A DNA stretch of 64,000 nt from Lonepinella sp051851555 (GCF_051851555.1 NZ_JBPDVH010000001.1:434001-498000), one strand, 5' to 3'. Positions 43,310 to 52,813 are shown, counted from the stretch's first letter. Made by a program: numbers and translations. Notes: generated by a model from the letters alone, not told the origin.

Positions 43310-44758
43310 CTAAAAGGTTTTCTCAAAATTCAAAAACACCCGTTTTTTATCATAACTATAAAGTTCGTCTAAATTACTCGACACCTTATTCAAACTAAAA
43401 GACAGTTTCGGCGTAATGCCCCAAAAATGCCAGTTTTGTTTCCAAACGGTGACAGTGCCGCCCCATTCTTTGTCTTGACGAGTTTTTAATAACAAACGGT
43501 GCGGTGTTTGATAATTTTTATGCGCATAATACAGATTTAACCTTGTGCTAATCCCTGCCCACCAACTTTGGCCCCAACCGACACGAACGGATTTTCGATG
43601 ATAGCTATATATATCATCGTTGGCGTTCTCGGTGGAATAGTCACCGCCCACATAAACATAGGTTTTCGCATTCGGCAAATACATTAAGGTACTGGAATAC
43701 AAGGCAGTATGGCTATTGGCCTCACGGGTTTGAGCTTGATGCGTATTGCCCCATTCGCCTGCCAATGACAACCGCCAGTTCGGTGAAAGCCAATGATCCC
43801 ATTCGCTACGAACACCAAAGGAACCGCTATAACGATGATTCCCCACCCAACGCCATTCATAGAACGGCAATAAGGCAACACGGTTTTGCGTATTTTGATA
43901 TTGATAGCCCAAGGAAGTGCGGTTAATTAAATCGTCAAATTGGTGATTATCCCAATATTGCTTGGCTGAAAAATCATTACTAAACACCGCATAATGGCCG
44001 TTAACCAGATTAAAGGTTTTCGACAAACTCAAACCATAATTGATCCCATGGGCTTTTTGTGGCAGCGAACTGTCATTTTTCAACCAACGTGAATTGCCAA
44101 TATGCACATAGCGAGATTTGGCCGCATTGTTGACATTATCTTCTTGTAAATAACTGAAATTAAAACTGAAATCCCAACTATTACGTTGATTTAAGGCCGA
44201 TAAATATTGATCACTCACCTGTGCAATTTCCGCCGGCGGAGCATCTGCCCGAATCCGTTCAAACTGATTTTGTGCAGCACTGTCTTGGTGATCTTCAAAT
44301 AAGGCTCTGGCCAATAAAAACCGCACAGGGGCAAAATCATCATTTTCACTTAAAATTTGACGTAAGCGTTTAATCGCTGAACCTAATTCCCCTTGTTGAT
44401 ATTCTAAATTGGCTTTGGCATATTCAATCAGAGTTAAATCGGGGTTGGTGGTTTGTTTATATAAGGGAATTAAACGCTCCACCAATGCCCATTGTTGCGT
44501 ATCAATGAGATTATTCAGTAATTGGCGAGCTATTTCGGGTTGCTGAATAAGCTGTTGATCTGTAAGTTCAACAATATCCGATTGACGTTGCGATTGACTT
44601 TGTGGCGAAATAATCTGTTGAGTTTGTAGGGTGGGTAAAGTAGGGTCGGCGACTTTAATATTTTTATCCGGTTCATTTTGCACAGAGATCTCAGCAAAGG
44701 AAAAAGGCATGAAACATAAGAAAACCAGTGGCGATAATAAATAAGATCTTGGGTGCAT
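43310..44758 (-). CDS. Surface lipoprotein assembly modifier (Slam)
   Basis: Slam proteins flip particular lipoproteins across the outer membrane to the cell surface. This protein of about 482 residues has a signal peptide (MHPRSYLLSPLVFLCFMPFSFA). An N-terminal TPR-like domain (about 60-190, with YAKANLEYQQGELGSAIKRLRQIL and FLLARALFEDHQDSAAQNQFERI) follows, then a C-terminal barrel (DUF560) from SWDFSFNFSYLQEDNVNNAA to the terminal aromatic VFLNFEKTF. I start at 44758, where the signal peptide begins; the open frame extends 19 codons upstream. The gene directly follows a TbpB-type lipoprotein, the usual substrate arrangement. Confidence 0.85.
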   Translation of the reverse strand: MHPRSYLLSPLVFLCFMPFSFAEISVQNEPDKNIKVADPTLPTLQTQQIISPQSQSQRQSDIVELTDQQLIQQPEIARQLLNNLIDTQQWALVERLIPLYKQTTNPDLTLIEYAKANLEYQQGELGSAIKRLRQILSENDDFAPVRFLLARALFEDHQDSAAQNQFERIRADAPPAEIAQVSDQYLSALNQRNSWDFSFNFSYLQEDNVNNAAKSRYVHIGNSRWLKNDSSLPQKAHGINYGLSLSKTFNLVNGHYAVFSNDFSAKQYWDNHQFDDLINRTSLGYQYQNTQNRVALLPFYEWRWVGNHRYSGSFGVRSEWDHWLSPNWRLSLAGEWGNTHQAQTREANSHTALYSSTLMYLPNAKTYVYVGGDYSTENANDDIYSYHRKSVRVGWGQSWWAGISTRLNLYYAHKNYQTPHRLLLKTRQDKEWGGTVTVWKQNWHFWGITPKLSFSLNKVSSNLDELYSYDKKRVFLNFEKTF

Positions 44759-44792
44759 TTTTTTGTCCCTATCGAATGAAAAAGGCAGAAAA

Positions 44793-44812
44793 ACGCCATT
44801 AAAAAATGGCGT
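44793..44812 (-). terminator. Hairpin between the lipoprotein and Slam genes
   Basis: acgccatt (44793-44800) pairs with aatggcgt (44805-44812), followed by TTTTT on the minus strand. Together with an imperfect hairpin at 44833-44862 it may partly terminate transcription and lower Slam relative to its substrate. Confidence 0.6.
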
Positions 44813-44876
44813 CATTATTCAATATAATTTAAATATCAAGGCATATAAATATGCCCTGATATTGATGCATTATATT

Positions 44877-46319
44877 TTATTTTGTTGCAGGAAGAGAATA
44901 TTCCCCTTCACGAGTGGCACCAAAGACAAACTCGACTCGTGCTTTTTGTTGATAGTCATTTTTGTCAGGGCGGATGGTTTCTTCATAGTTGGTATAACTA
45001 CCCTTTCCAACCACTTCTTCCGCATTCGGACCAACAAACGTTCCTTGATAAGTTCCTTGTTCATTGTAGTATCTGAAATTACTTGCGGTTGGTAACACTT
45101 TGCTATCACTGGTGATCTTACCTCTAAAGTTTAAACCTTCAGCATCATCATTGATTTCTGCTGATTGTAAAATAGCATTATCCATTTTTTTGGTATCAAA
45201 CGAAGTAATTGTTCCTGATACGGATTGTTTTTTGAAATCCGCATTTAAGGTCAATTCACCAATTTGATGGTCGGTAGGTATGTCACTACCTTTGAATGTA
45301 GAGGCAGTATAACCAGCATATCCTGCCAGTACCTTACCTTTATAAGTGGCTGAACCGCCATCTACGACAATTTGAGCAGGCTTATCATAAGCTGAATCAG
45401 CACGTCGAGACGAAGTGGTATAATTACCCACAGAAGCATATTTAGCAATTACTGCACCACCACTTCTATAATCGGTGGCATGTTTAGGGAACTCTTTACG
45501 ATTAGGTGCATTATCCCAAGCAGCATAAGAAGAATATTTTTGATTAACAAAGTAAACATCCGTAAAGTCTAAATTTGGATTATCTGTTGCAGATAATTTT
45601 TGTACTTTATTTGGGTTAATTTCTTCTTTAGAAAGATCCATATCACTGAGAGTGGTATATTTCGAACGCACACTTCCATCTTCAGTTCGGTAATAGTGGC
45701 TTGAACTTAGCCCATTTATACTGTAAGGGTTATAAATATCCTTTGTTACATTAGTATTGGCACCATTGCGGAGACCACTACCAGCATATGTATTAGGAAT
45801 AATAATTCGCCATTTTCCATCATTGTGAGCATTTTTCTCAAGTTGCTCACGAGCTAATTTTGCGTCTTGTTCCGCTTTTCTAGCGGCCTCTTCAGCTTCT
45901 TTAGCTTTTTTAGCCGCTTCTTCTTTTTCTGCTTTTTCTTTTGCGGCAGCATCTTGTTCAGCTTTCGCTTTTGCGGCAGCTTCCGCATCCGCTTTAGCTT
46001 TTGCTGCTGCATCTGCTTTGGCTTTTTCAGCCGCTGCTGCGTCCGCTTTGGCTTTTTCAGCCGCTGCTGCGTCCGCTTTGGCTTTTTCGGCCGCTGCTGC
46101 GTCTGCTTTGGCTTTTTCGGCCGCTGCTGCGTCTGCTTTCGCTTTTTCGGCTGCTGCTGCGTCTGCTTTGGCTTTGTCGCTTGATTGCTGTGTTAATTGG
46201 GTTTGTGTATTTGGTTGGGTGTTTTTGGTATTATCATCTTTATTGCTACTTCCACAAGCCGTGAGTGTTAATCCAACAAAAGCAGCAAGTGCGGTGATTT
46301 TAAAGGTTTGATTTAACAT
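44877..46319 (-). CDS. Slam-dependent surface lipoprotein with Ala/Lys repeats and TbpB-like barrel
   Basis: This 480-residue lipoprotein has lipobox LTAC (Cys 22). An N/Q-rich anchor peptide is followed by five perfect KADAAAAEKA repeats (residues 51-100) and a further charged, helical TolA-like stalk to about residue 165. The C-terminal half is a TbpB_B_D-type beta-barrel; QGTFVGPNAEEVVGKGSY is the diagnostic F-x-GP-x-AEE motif. It most likely displays a ligand-binding head at the surface, exported by the Slam encoded just downstream. The ligand is unknown, possibly an iron or host protein. The 5' region carries a 19-base homopolymer. Confidence 0.8.
   Translation of the reverse strand: MLNQTFKITALAAFVGLTLTACGSSNKDDNTKNTQPNTQTQLTQQSSDKAKADAAAAEKAKADAAAAEKAKADAAAAEKAKADAAAAEKAKADAAAAEKAKADAAAKAKADAEAAAKAKAEQDAAAKEKAEKEEAAKKAKEAEEAARKAEQDAKLAREQLEKNAHNDGKWRIIIPNTYAGSGLRNGANTNVTKDIYNPYSINGLSSSHYYRTEDGSVRSKYTTLSDMDLSKEEINPNKVQKLSATDNPNLDFTDVYFVNQKYSSYAAWDNAPNRKEFPKHATDYRSGGAVIAKYASVGNYTTSSRRADSAYDKPAQIVVDGGSATYKGKVLAGYAGYTASTFKGSDIPTDHQIGELTLNADFKKQSVSGTITSFDTKKMDNAILQSAEINDDAEGLNFRGKITSDSKVLPTASNFRYYNEQGTYQGTFVGPNAEEVVGKGSYTNYEETIRPDKNDYQQKARVEFVFGATREGEYSLPATK
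46020..46169 (-). repeat. Five 30-bp coding tandem repeats (KADAAAAEKA)
   Basis: Five in-frame 30-bp units differ only at a few third positions. Being a multiple of three, changes in copy number would lengthen or shorten the stalk of the surface lipoprotein without a frameshift. Confidence 0.9.
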
Positions 46320-46409
46320 ATACTATTCCTTCGTAAGAAAGTTTAAGAGTAAGAGATAGAACATAACCAACCCCATATTTTCTTTAAGAACAAAGATTCT
46401 ATAAGGGCT

Positions 46410-46445
46410 ATAATATGCTAAAAAAAAAAAAAAAAAAACAAGCAA
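46410..46445 (-). promoter_or_regulatory. Candidate promoter of the surface lipoprotein with a 19-base homopolymer
   Basis: Nineteen consecutive A residues (46420-46438, T on the coding strand) lie about 100 bp before the start codon. On the minus strand TTGCTT (46445-46440) and TATTAT (46415-46410) flank the run, at 24 bp instead of the optimal 17. Tract shortening would bring the boxes into register. Confidence 0.5.
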
Positions 46446-46512
46446 ATTAATACTGGTATGACCAGTTTATTTATAAAGATAAGAAATTGTTTATCGGCAC
46501 TAAGAAAATAAA

Positions 46513-46544
46513 AATCCCACTTAATAGTAAAACTAAGTGGGATT
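46513..46544 (-). terminator. Terminator of the phosphohexomutase gene
   Basis: aatcccactta (46513-46523) pairs with taagtgggatt (46534-46544), followed by TTTTATTTTC on the minus strand. Confidence 0.82.
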
Positions 46545-46599
46545 GTCGGTTAATATTGATTATTAATTAAAATTCAATAGGGGATTGTTATATAACAAC

Positions 46600-48264
46600 C
46601 TAACAACCCTGCCCACCATATTTATCATCACGCAACATTGCACGCACGGCGTGATCAAAGTCTTTTAACACCTGATCGGCATTTTCTGCATCAACACCTT
46701 TGGCATCTAAATAGAATTTGATTTTTGGTTCGGTACCTGATGGACGGACAATTAAGCGACTGCCGTTATCTTGAATAAAGACTAAAATATCACTTTGACG
46801 TTCGGTTTTTAAGTGATCGATAAATTGGACAACCGCATGTCCGCCAATTTCACTTGGTGGATTTTGGCGAAGTGCGGTCATTAATTCGCCGATTTTGCTT
46901 AACTCACTGACACGAATAGAAATTTGACCACTGACATAAGCCCCAAATTCTTGGGTGAATTCTGCGATATAATCGGCAAGGGTTTTGCCTTGTTGTTTTA
47001 AAGAACAAATGAGATCAAGGAACACAATAGCTGCAGAAATACCATCTTTATCACGCACTTTATCAGGGTCCACTAAATAACCTAATGCCTCCTCAAAACC
47101 AAAGATTAAGCCTTGTACTTTGCCGATATATTTAAAACCCGTTAAGGTTTCTTCCGATTGGAAACCGTATTTTTTCGCAATTTCTGCTAACGCTGGCGAT
47201 GAGACTAAAGAACAAGCGAGAACGCCTTGTTTTCCTTGATGTTCTTGTTGACGTTGTTGGGCTAAATACCAACCCAATAAACAACCGATCACATTACCAT
47301 GCAAGGCTTTCCAGTTACCTTGAGCATCAGGCATTGCCACAGCTAAACGGTCTGCGTCTGGGTCGTTAGCTAAAATAAATTCGGCATTTTTCGCTTTAGC
47401 TAATTTAAAGGCTAAATCTAATGCCCCTTTTTCTTCGGGATTAGGGAAATTCACCGTTGGGAAGGTGCCATCGGGTTGAATTTGTTCAGTGACTAAATGA
47501 GGTTGTGGTAAGCCTGCTTTGCTTAGGGTTTTGCTTAACACTTCATAGCCCACACCGTGCATAGCCGTATAAACATAGTTAATCTCGGCTTTTGGCTGTT
47601 TAGCTAGGCTTGCCGTTTTTTCAATATAGGCGTTGACGACTTCATCATCTAATACAATGTAATCTTGGCTGCGTGGTAAATCTTGAATATTGCCAAGGGC
47701 GACTTCATCAATTAACGCCGCAATTTGTTTATCGGCAGGTGAAACAATTTGACCCCCACCATTGGCTTTACCTAAATACACTTTATAGCCATTATCTTCT
47801 GGTGGGTTATGACTGGCAGTAACCATCACACCTGCGGTGGTGTCAAAATGTTGGATAGCGTAAGCTAACACTGGGGTGGGCAATTTACGGGGTAATAAAT
47901 AAGTTTTAATCCCTGCTCCAGCCATGATTTCAGCGGTATCTTTAGCGAAAACATCAGAATTTTTCCGACCGTCATAACCTAAAACAATGGAGGTTTTTTC
48001 ATCATAACCTTGAATAAATTTGGCTAAACCGCCAGCAGCTTGAGCAACGAGAACACGGTTCATACCCATTGAGCCTGCTTGTAAACGCCCACGTAAGCCA
48101 GCTGTGCCAAATTGCAAACGTCCGTCAAAACGGGCTTTGAGTTCATCTGTGGCAGCCTTATCACCTGCTTGTGCTTGTTCAATTAATTGATTTAATTCTG
48201 CTTTGGTTTCTGCATCGGGATCTTGTGCTAACCAGTTTTGTGCAAGATTAAAAATTGTTGTCAT
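46600..48264 (-). CDS. Phosphoglucomutase/phosphomannomutase
   Basis: This 554-residue alpha-D-phosphohexomutase interconverts glucose-1- and -6-phosphate for glycan precursors. The phosphoserine loop is VMVTASHNPPEDNGYKVY, the metal-binding loop is LANDPDADRLAVA, and the sugar-binding loop GFEEALGY. The phosphate-binding loop near the C-terminus is IVRPSGTEPKIKFY. The start LAQNWLAQDPDAETKAELNQLI and length match the 550-residue bacterial group (yhxB/pgcA type). A good AAGGAG precedes the ATG. It could supply sugar nucleotides for the surface glycan locus. Confidence 0.9.
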   Translation of the reverse strand: MTTIFNLAQNWLAQDPDAETKAELNQLIEQAQAGDKAATDELKARFDGRLQFGTAGLRGRLQAGSMGMNRVLVAQAAGGLAKFIQGYDEKTSIVLGYDGRKNSDVFAKDTAEIMAGAGIKTYLLPRKLPTPVLAYAIQHFDTTAGVMVTASHNPPEDNGYKVYLGKANGGGQIVSPADKQIAALIDEVALGNIQDLPRSQDYIVLDDEVVNAYIEKTASLAKQPKAEINYVYTAMHGVGYEVLSKTLSKAGLPQPHLVTEQIQPDGTFPTVNFPNPEEKGALDLAFKLAKAKNAEFILANDPDADRLAVAMPDAQGNWKALHGNVIGCLLGWYLAQQRQQEHQGKQGVLACSLVSSPALAEIAKKYGFQSEETLTGFKYIGKVQGLIFGFEEALGYLVDPDKVRDKDGISAAIVFLDLICSLKQQGKTLADYIAEFTQEFGAYVSGQISIRVSELSKIGELMTALRQNPPSEIGGHAVVQFIDHLKTERQSDILVFIQDNGSRLIVRPSGTEPKIKFYLDAKGVDAENADQVLKDFDHAVRAMLRDDKYGGQGC

Positions 48265-48314
48265 AGTATCTCCTTATTTTTATTAAAATAATCATTAACA
48301 TGGTTGTTAATTAT

Positions 48315-49208
48315 TTAGCCTATCTTTTTCAAGGCTAAAATACAACCTAAAATCACGATTATTCCGCCTAATCCTTGATATAGGTTAATTTTTTCACCCA
48401 AAGTGAAATAGCCAATAACTGCGGTGGAAAGGGGAATGATTAATTGAATAATATTAAACACCACCACCCCTTGTTTTTGTACGATATAAAATGCCATTAA
48501 CATGCCTGTCAACATACCATAAACCCCAGCTAACCCCAAACCGATTAATAGCCCTTGATTGACCTGTTGCAGTTGTTCAATGCTATTGGTATGAATGGCA
48601 AGCATAAGATAAAGTAATCCTGAAAGGGTGGCGGTGGAGGCACTAATCACAATAGCGTGCAATTTTCTTGCCACCTGTTTTACCAACAAATTTTGAATAG
48701 ATTGAATAAAAATAGCGGTGGCTAAAAACAGTGAACCGAGTAGAAAATCGCTGTTTTCTGCATTTTTATCGCTATAAAACACAAAGATTAGCGAACCTAT
48801 AATCGCTATCAGACTGCCGACATAAAAGCGTTTTTGTTTAGCTCGTTGGCGTTCATCTTGAAAGAAAATGGCCGCCATAATAATGGCTAATGGCATCGCT
48901 AAAATACCAAAAATACTGCCAGCTAAAGCGGAGGTGTATTTTAGTCCATTAATAAAAAAATACATATTACCCGTCATAAATACCGCTAATAGCAATAGGC
49001 TGACAATAATTTTCGGCTCTGCCCATATTTTTTTCAGTTCTTGTCTAAATTTTACCAAACAAATCAATACGAAAAATAATCCACCTGATAAGAATCTGAC
49101 GGCATTATTATTTAAGGTTTCAAAATGAATGCTCATAAACCGCATAATGGGGAAACCAAAGCCCATTAGAATAATATAAGCAAGGCGAGTAAATTGTTCG
49201 TTGTTCAT
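48315..49208 (-). CDS. EamA-family transporter
   Basis: This 297-residue inner-membrane protein has ten hydrophobic segments in two EamA halves. GFGFPIMRFMSIHFETLNNNAVRFLSGG matches the first-repeat motif, and LYQGLGGIIVILGCILALKKI ends the second. Substrate unknown; the family includes metabolite and drug exporters. It is unrelated in detail to the EamA protein at 17063. It lies 50 bp upstream of the phosphohexomutase on the same strand, so they may be cotranscribed. Confidence 0.8.
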   Translation of the reverse strand: MNNEQFTRLAYIILMGFGFPIMRFMSIHFETLNNNAVRFLSGGLFFVLICLVKFRQELKKIWAEPKIIVSLLLLAVFMTGNMYFFINGLKYTSALAGSIFGILAMPLAIIMAAIFFQDERQRAKQKRFYVGSLIAIIGSLIFVFYSDKNAENSDFLLGSLFLATAIFIQSIQNLLVKQVARKLHAIVISASTATLSGLLYLMLAIHTNSIEQLQQVNQGLLIGLGLAGVYGMLTGMLMAFYIVQKQGVVVFNIIQLIIPLSTAVIGYFTLGEKINLYQGLGGIIVILGCILALKKIG

Positions 49209-49396
49209 GGTTGGCTAAAAGAGAAAAATCTTGGTGCCGATCATGTCGTAAAATCTGTGAAAAATAAAGAAAGAAATAGTAAAAATGAGAGATAGTTCAC
49301 AAAATTCTGACCAACAAGAGAATATGGAGTAAAGAATAGCGTGCTGATTTATGTTAATATAAAGCGATTAAAGAAGAACTTATTTATCATTGGCCT

Positions 49397-50731
49397 ATGA
49401 ATATTCGTTACTTTTTACACAAAAAATTACGCCAAACGCACCGCATTTCTCGCAAAACCGTAGAGTTTTCTTGCTTACTGATTGGGGCGAGTTTGGTGTC
49501 GTTGTTTTCCCTTGGCTTTGCCAAATTAGCAGAATTTGGCTTGGAACTGAATGCCCAATGGACAGCCAAATATCCCCTTGCGGTTTGGATTGTTTTGCCG
49601 TTGGGATTAGCCGCATTAGCTTGGTTTACCCCGAGATACACACCTTTTGTGGGGGGCAGTGGTATTCCCCAAGTGATTGCCGCCATGAGTTTGCCACATG
49701 GTTCAAGAAAATCCCATTTGGTGCAGTTTGTGCAAACCCTTTGGAAAATTCCACTCACCTTTTTAGCCATGTTATTTGGTGCCTCCGTGGGGCGTGAGGG
49801 GCCATCTGTGCAAGTGGGGGCTGCTGTGATGTTGGCTTGGGGCAACTGGTGTCATCATCATAATGTGGCATTCCGAGGTTTGAATGCCAATGAGTTAATG
49901 GCCGCCGGAGCGGGTGGCGGTTTAGCGGCCGCCTTTAATGCTCCGCTCGCTGGGGTGATTTTTGCTCTTGAAGAACTTGGACGTGGGGTCATTTTGCGTT
50001 GGGAGCGACGTGTGTTATTAGGCGTGCTTGCCGCCGGTTTTATTTTAGTGGCCATTGACGGTAACAACCCCTATTTCCCTTTATACAAAGGGGCAACCAA
50101 TGCAGATAAAATCTTACTTTGGGTGCTGTTATGTGGCGTTATCTGCGGTGTTTTTGGTGGAATTTTTGCCCGACTTTTAGCCAAAGGCGTGGCAGGCGTC
50201 GTGCCTGGGGTGATTCGTGGTTGGGTACGCCGTCATCCGATTTTGATCGCCATGATTTTAGGCTTGGTTTTAGCAGGGCTTGGCACTTACACCCACGGTC
50301 AAACCTACGGTACCGGTTATAAAGTGGTAACTCAAGCCTTGGGCGGAGAACTGGTGGAACCCGAAGTGACAGGCATCGCTAAATTATTTGCTACGGTAGC
50401 GACCTATTGGACAGGTATTGCAGGGGGGATTTTCACGCCTGCGTTAACAGTGGGGGCTGGAATCGGTTCCCAAATTGCAGGCTTTACAGGCAGTTTAGTG
50501 GACGCTCGTTTGTTGGTGTTACTCTGCATGGCGGCGTTTTTAGCCGGTGCGACCCAATCGCCAGTGACAGCGGCCGTGGTCGTGATGGAAATGACAGGGA
50601 GTCAGCCAGTGTTAATTTGGTTATTAATCGGCGGTATTATTGCCACCATTGTGTCACGTCAAATTATGCCAAAACCGTTTTATCATTTTGCCGCAGGCCG
50701 TTTTCGTCAACGTATTCAAGAACAAGGATAA
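49397..50731 (+). CDS. ClC-family chloride channel/antiporter
   Basis: This 444-residue inner-membrane ClC protein, like E. coli ClcA/ClcB, mediates chloride/proton movement in acid response. The selectivity motifs are all visible: GGSGIPQV (with the central serine), GREGPSVQVG (with the gating glutamate), and GGIFTPALTVGAGIG. The helical pattern fits about sixteen segments. Which subtype (channel or exchanger) cannot be settled. The stop is 11 bp from the dusA start, so the two may be cotranscribed. Confidence 0.88.
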   Translation: MNIRYFLHKKLRQTHRISRKTVEFSCLLIGASLVSLFSLGFAKLAEFGLELNAQWTAKYPLAVWIVLPLGLAALAWFTPRYTPFVGGSGIPQVIAAMSLPHGSRKSHLVQFVQTLWKIPLTFLAMLFGASVGREGPSVQVGAAVMLAWGNWCHHHNVAFRGLNANELMAAGAGGGLAAAFNAPLAGVIFALEELGRGVILRWERRVLLGVLAAGFILVAIDGNNPYFPLYKGATNADKILLWVLLCGVICGVFGGIFARLLAKGVAGVVPGVIRGWVRRHPILIAMILGLVLAGLGTYTHGQTYGTGYKVVTQALGGELVEPEVTGIAKLFATVATYWTGIAGGIFTPALTVGAGIGSQIAGFTGSLVDARLLVLLCMAAFLAGATQSPVTAAVVVMEMTGSQPVLIWLLIGGIIATIVSRQIMPKPFYHFAAGRFRQRIQEQG

Positions 50732-50742
50732 TAAAAAAAATT

Positions 50743-51726
50743 ATGCAAAATCAACCGCACTTTCCTTATTACCGTGGACGTTTTTCCGTGGCCCCCATGT
50801 TAGATTGGACAACTCGTCATTGTCGTTATTTTCATCGTCAATTTACTAAGCAGGCTTTACTTTATACGGAAATGGTGACGGCACCTGCGATTATTCACGC
50901 CAAATATGATCATTTAGACTTTGATTTAGCGGAAAATCCTGTTGCCTTACAATTAGGCGGCAGCGACCCTGAACAGCTCAAACAATGTGCGATTTTAGCG
51001 GAACAACGAGGTTATCAAGAGATTAATTTGAACGTTGGCTGTCCTTCCGACCGAGTGCAAAATGGCATGTTTGGGGCATGCTTAATGGCAAAAGCAGATT
51101 TAGTGGCAGACTGTGTGCAAGCGATGCAAAGTGCGGTGCAAATTCCTGTCACGGTGAAAGCCAGAATTGGCATTGATGAGTTAGATAGCTATGATTTTCT
51201 GTGTGATTTTGTGCAAAAAGTGCAAGCCGTAGGCTGTCAGGATTTTATCGTCCATGCTCGTAAAGCGTGGTTATCTGGCTTAAGCCCAAAACAAAATCGT
51301 GAAATTCCCCCCTTAGATTACGAACGAGTGTATCAGCTCAAACGAGATTTCCCGCACCTTTGGATTAGCATTAACGGTGGCATTAAAACCATTGCAGAAA
51401 TGCAAATCCATTTGCAGCATGTTGATGGGGTAATGGTGGGCCGTGAAGCCTATCAAAATCCGTCTTTATTAGGCGAAATTGATCGAAACTTATTTGACCC
51501 TAATGCCCCGATTATCACCGCTCATCAAGCAGTGCGGAATATGTTCCCTTATATTGAAAATCAACTCAGTCAGGGCGTGTATTTAAATCATATTGTTCGC
51601 CATATGCTCGGTGCATTCCAAAGCTGCAAAGGGGCAAGACAATGGCGACGCCATTTAAGTGAAAATGCGTGCAAGCCGAATGCGGGGGTGGACGTGGTGG
51701 AAACCGCCCTTAGTTTTGTGGAATAA
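50743..51726 (+). CDS. dusA: tRNA-dihydrouridine(20/20a) synthase DusA
   Basis: This flavoenzyme reduces U20/U20a in tRNA D-loops. The protein of about 327 residues begins MQNQPHFPYYRGRFSVAPMLDWTTRHCRYFHRQF, the DusA N-terminus. The catalytic cysteine is in INLNVGCPSDRVQNGMFGACLM, and VTVKARIGIDELDSYDF, FIVHARKAWL and INGGIKTI are family blocks for FMN and tRNA. Its frame is open upstream to 50407 inside the ClC gene, but that is accidental; the ATG at 50743 gives the standard protein. Confidence 0.93.
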   Translation: MQNQPHFPYYRGRFSVAPMLDWTTRHCRYFHRQFTKQALLYTEMVTAPAIIHAKYDHLDFDLAENPVALQLGGSDPEQLKQCAILAEQRGYQEINLNVGCPSDRVQNGMFGACLMAKADLVADCVQAMQSAVQIPVTVKARIGIDELDSYDFLCDFVQKVQAVGCQDFIVHARKAWLSGLSPKQNREIPPLDYERVYQLKRDFPHLWISINGGIKTIAEMQIHLQHVDGVMVGREAYQNPSLLGEIDRNLFDPNAPIITAHQAVRNMFPYIENQLSQGVYLNHIVRHMLGAFQSCKGARQWRRHLSENACKPNAGVDVVETALSFVE

Positions 51727-51771
51727 ATTTTAGTACAGATTAACTAACACAATAACTCCAAAGGAGGCGTT

Positions 51772-52071
51772 ATGAAACAACATCAATATCAAGTCAATGT
51801 CAAATATCTCAGCGATCATGAGGGTAACGAAATGAATCAAGAAATCACTTTTTCTGCCCCAAATCATGATAATATTTTTGCAATTATTGAAAAAACACAA
51901 CAGCGTGATGGGTTTACTTTAGAAATGGCACAACGTTTTGCGGTGGGATTGAAGTTAATGACAGAAGTCACTATGGAGCATCGTGATAATCCGCTGTTTA
52001 AAGAACTTAAACCTTATATTATGGAAATGATGAAAGTGATTAAGGGGAAATCGAGAAAGGTTGGAGATTAA
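51772..52071 (+). CDS. DUF3861 family protein
   Basis: This 99-residue soluble protein (MKQHQYQVNVKYLSDHEGNE, FSAPNHDNIFAIIEKTQQRDGF, FAVGLKLMTEVTMEHRDNPLFKELKPYI) has the profile of the DUF3861 family, whose function is unknown. AAAGGAGG lies before the ATG, one of the best ribosome sites in the window. It follows dusA by 45 bp on the same strand and is ended by an uptake-signal terminator. Confidence 0.72.
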   Translation: MKQHQYQVNVKYLSDHEGNEMNQEITFSAPNHDNIFAIIEKTQQRDGFTLEMAQRFAVGLKLMTEVTMEHRDNPLFKELKPYIMEMMKVIKGKSRKVGD

Positions 52072-52089
52072 GAAACAACGATAAATGGC

Positions 52090-52132
52090 GAAGTGCGGTG
52101 ATAAAAATTTAGTTTTTTCACCGCACTTTTTA
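52090..52132. terminator. Terminator built from two uptake signals after DUF3861 gene
   Basis: aagtgcggtg (52091-52100) pairs with caccgcactt (52119-52128), followed by TT; it also lies beyond the convergent rsmG. Confidence 0.82.
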
Positions 52133-52168
52133 TTTTCAGGATAGAAAACCTTTATATTTTATATTTTA

Positions 52169-52813
52169 TTATTCATTTTTATTGATGACCACTAAACAGC
52201 GTTCGCCCACCAACTCTGGCACTTGTAACGGAATAACCTGTTGAATAGAAAATTCAGCCGAAAGCTGTTGCACTTCTTCTTGATGATATTGGCCTTTTAA
52301 GGCATAGAATAAGCCGTTTTCATGGGGTAAATGATGACACCAATCGGTCATATCATTTAGGCTAGCAAAGGCTCGGCTTAACACTCCGTCAAATAGATGA
52401 TCGGGTGTAAATTCTTCTACTCGGCTAAGTACTGGTTCCACGTTAGTCAATTCTAACTCACGCACAGCATTGCGAATAAAGCTAATGCGTTTGCCTAAAC
52501 TGTCCAATAAATAAAATTGCTTATCTGGATTGATAATCGCCAACGGCAAACCGGGTAAACCCGGTCCTGTCCCCACATCAATAAAACGTGAACCTTGTAA
52601 GTAAGGGCTTACCACAAGGCTATCTAAAATATGTTTTACCAACATATCTTGTGGATCACGCACAGAGGTAAGATTATATGCCTTATTCCATTTATGCAAC
52701 AACAACACTAACTGGACTAACTGGCTTTTTTGCTGATCGGTAATAGAAAGTGCGGTGGATTTTAGCAAGGTTTCTAGCTTTTCGCTTAATTGCTGTTCTA
52801 AATTAGTCGCCAC
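52169..52813 (-). CDS. rsmG: 16S rRNA (guanine(527)-N7)-methyltransferase RsmG
   Basis: This 214-residue methyltransferase modifies G527 of 16S rRNA. FIDVGTGPGLPGLPLAIINPDKQFYLLDSLGKRISFIRN is the SAM-binding fold, and GVLSRAFASL the second conserved block. The start codon is a GTG at 52813, lying inside the end of mnmG; the two genes overlap by 11 bases and are coupled, as gidA-gidB are in many bacteria. Confidence 0.95.
   Translation of the reverse strand: MATNLEQQLSEKLETLLKSTALSITDQQKSQLVQLVLLLHKWNKAYNLTSVRDPQDMLVKHILDSLVVSPYLQGSRFIDVGTGPGLPGLPLAIINPDKQFYLLDSLGKRISFIRNAVRELELTNVEPVLSRVEEFTPDHLFDGVLSRAFASLNDMTDWCHHLPHENGLFYALKGQYHQEEVQQLSAEFSIQQVIPLQVPELVGERCLVVINKNE

Noticed and set aside
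45867..46311. Open frames on the plus strand opposite the Ala/Lys repeats
   Set aside because: They are low-complexity shadows (Phe/Cys/Ala runs) of the lipoprotein's repeat codons and have no ribosome site.
50407..50742. N-terminal extension of dusA
   Set aside because: The extra 112 codons overlap the ClC gene in another frame and do not resemble DusA; the normal protein starts at 50743.
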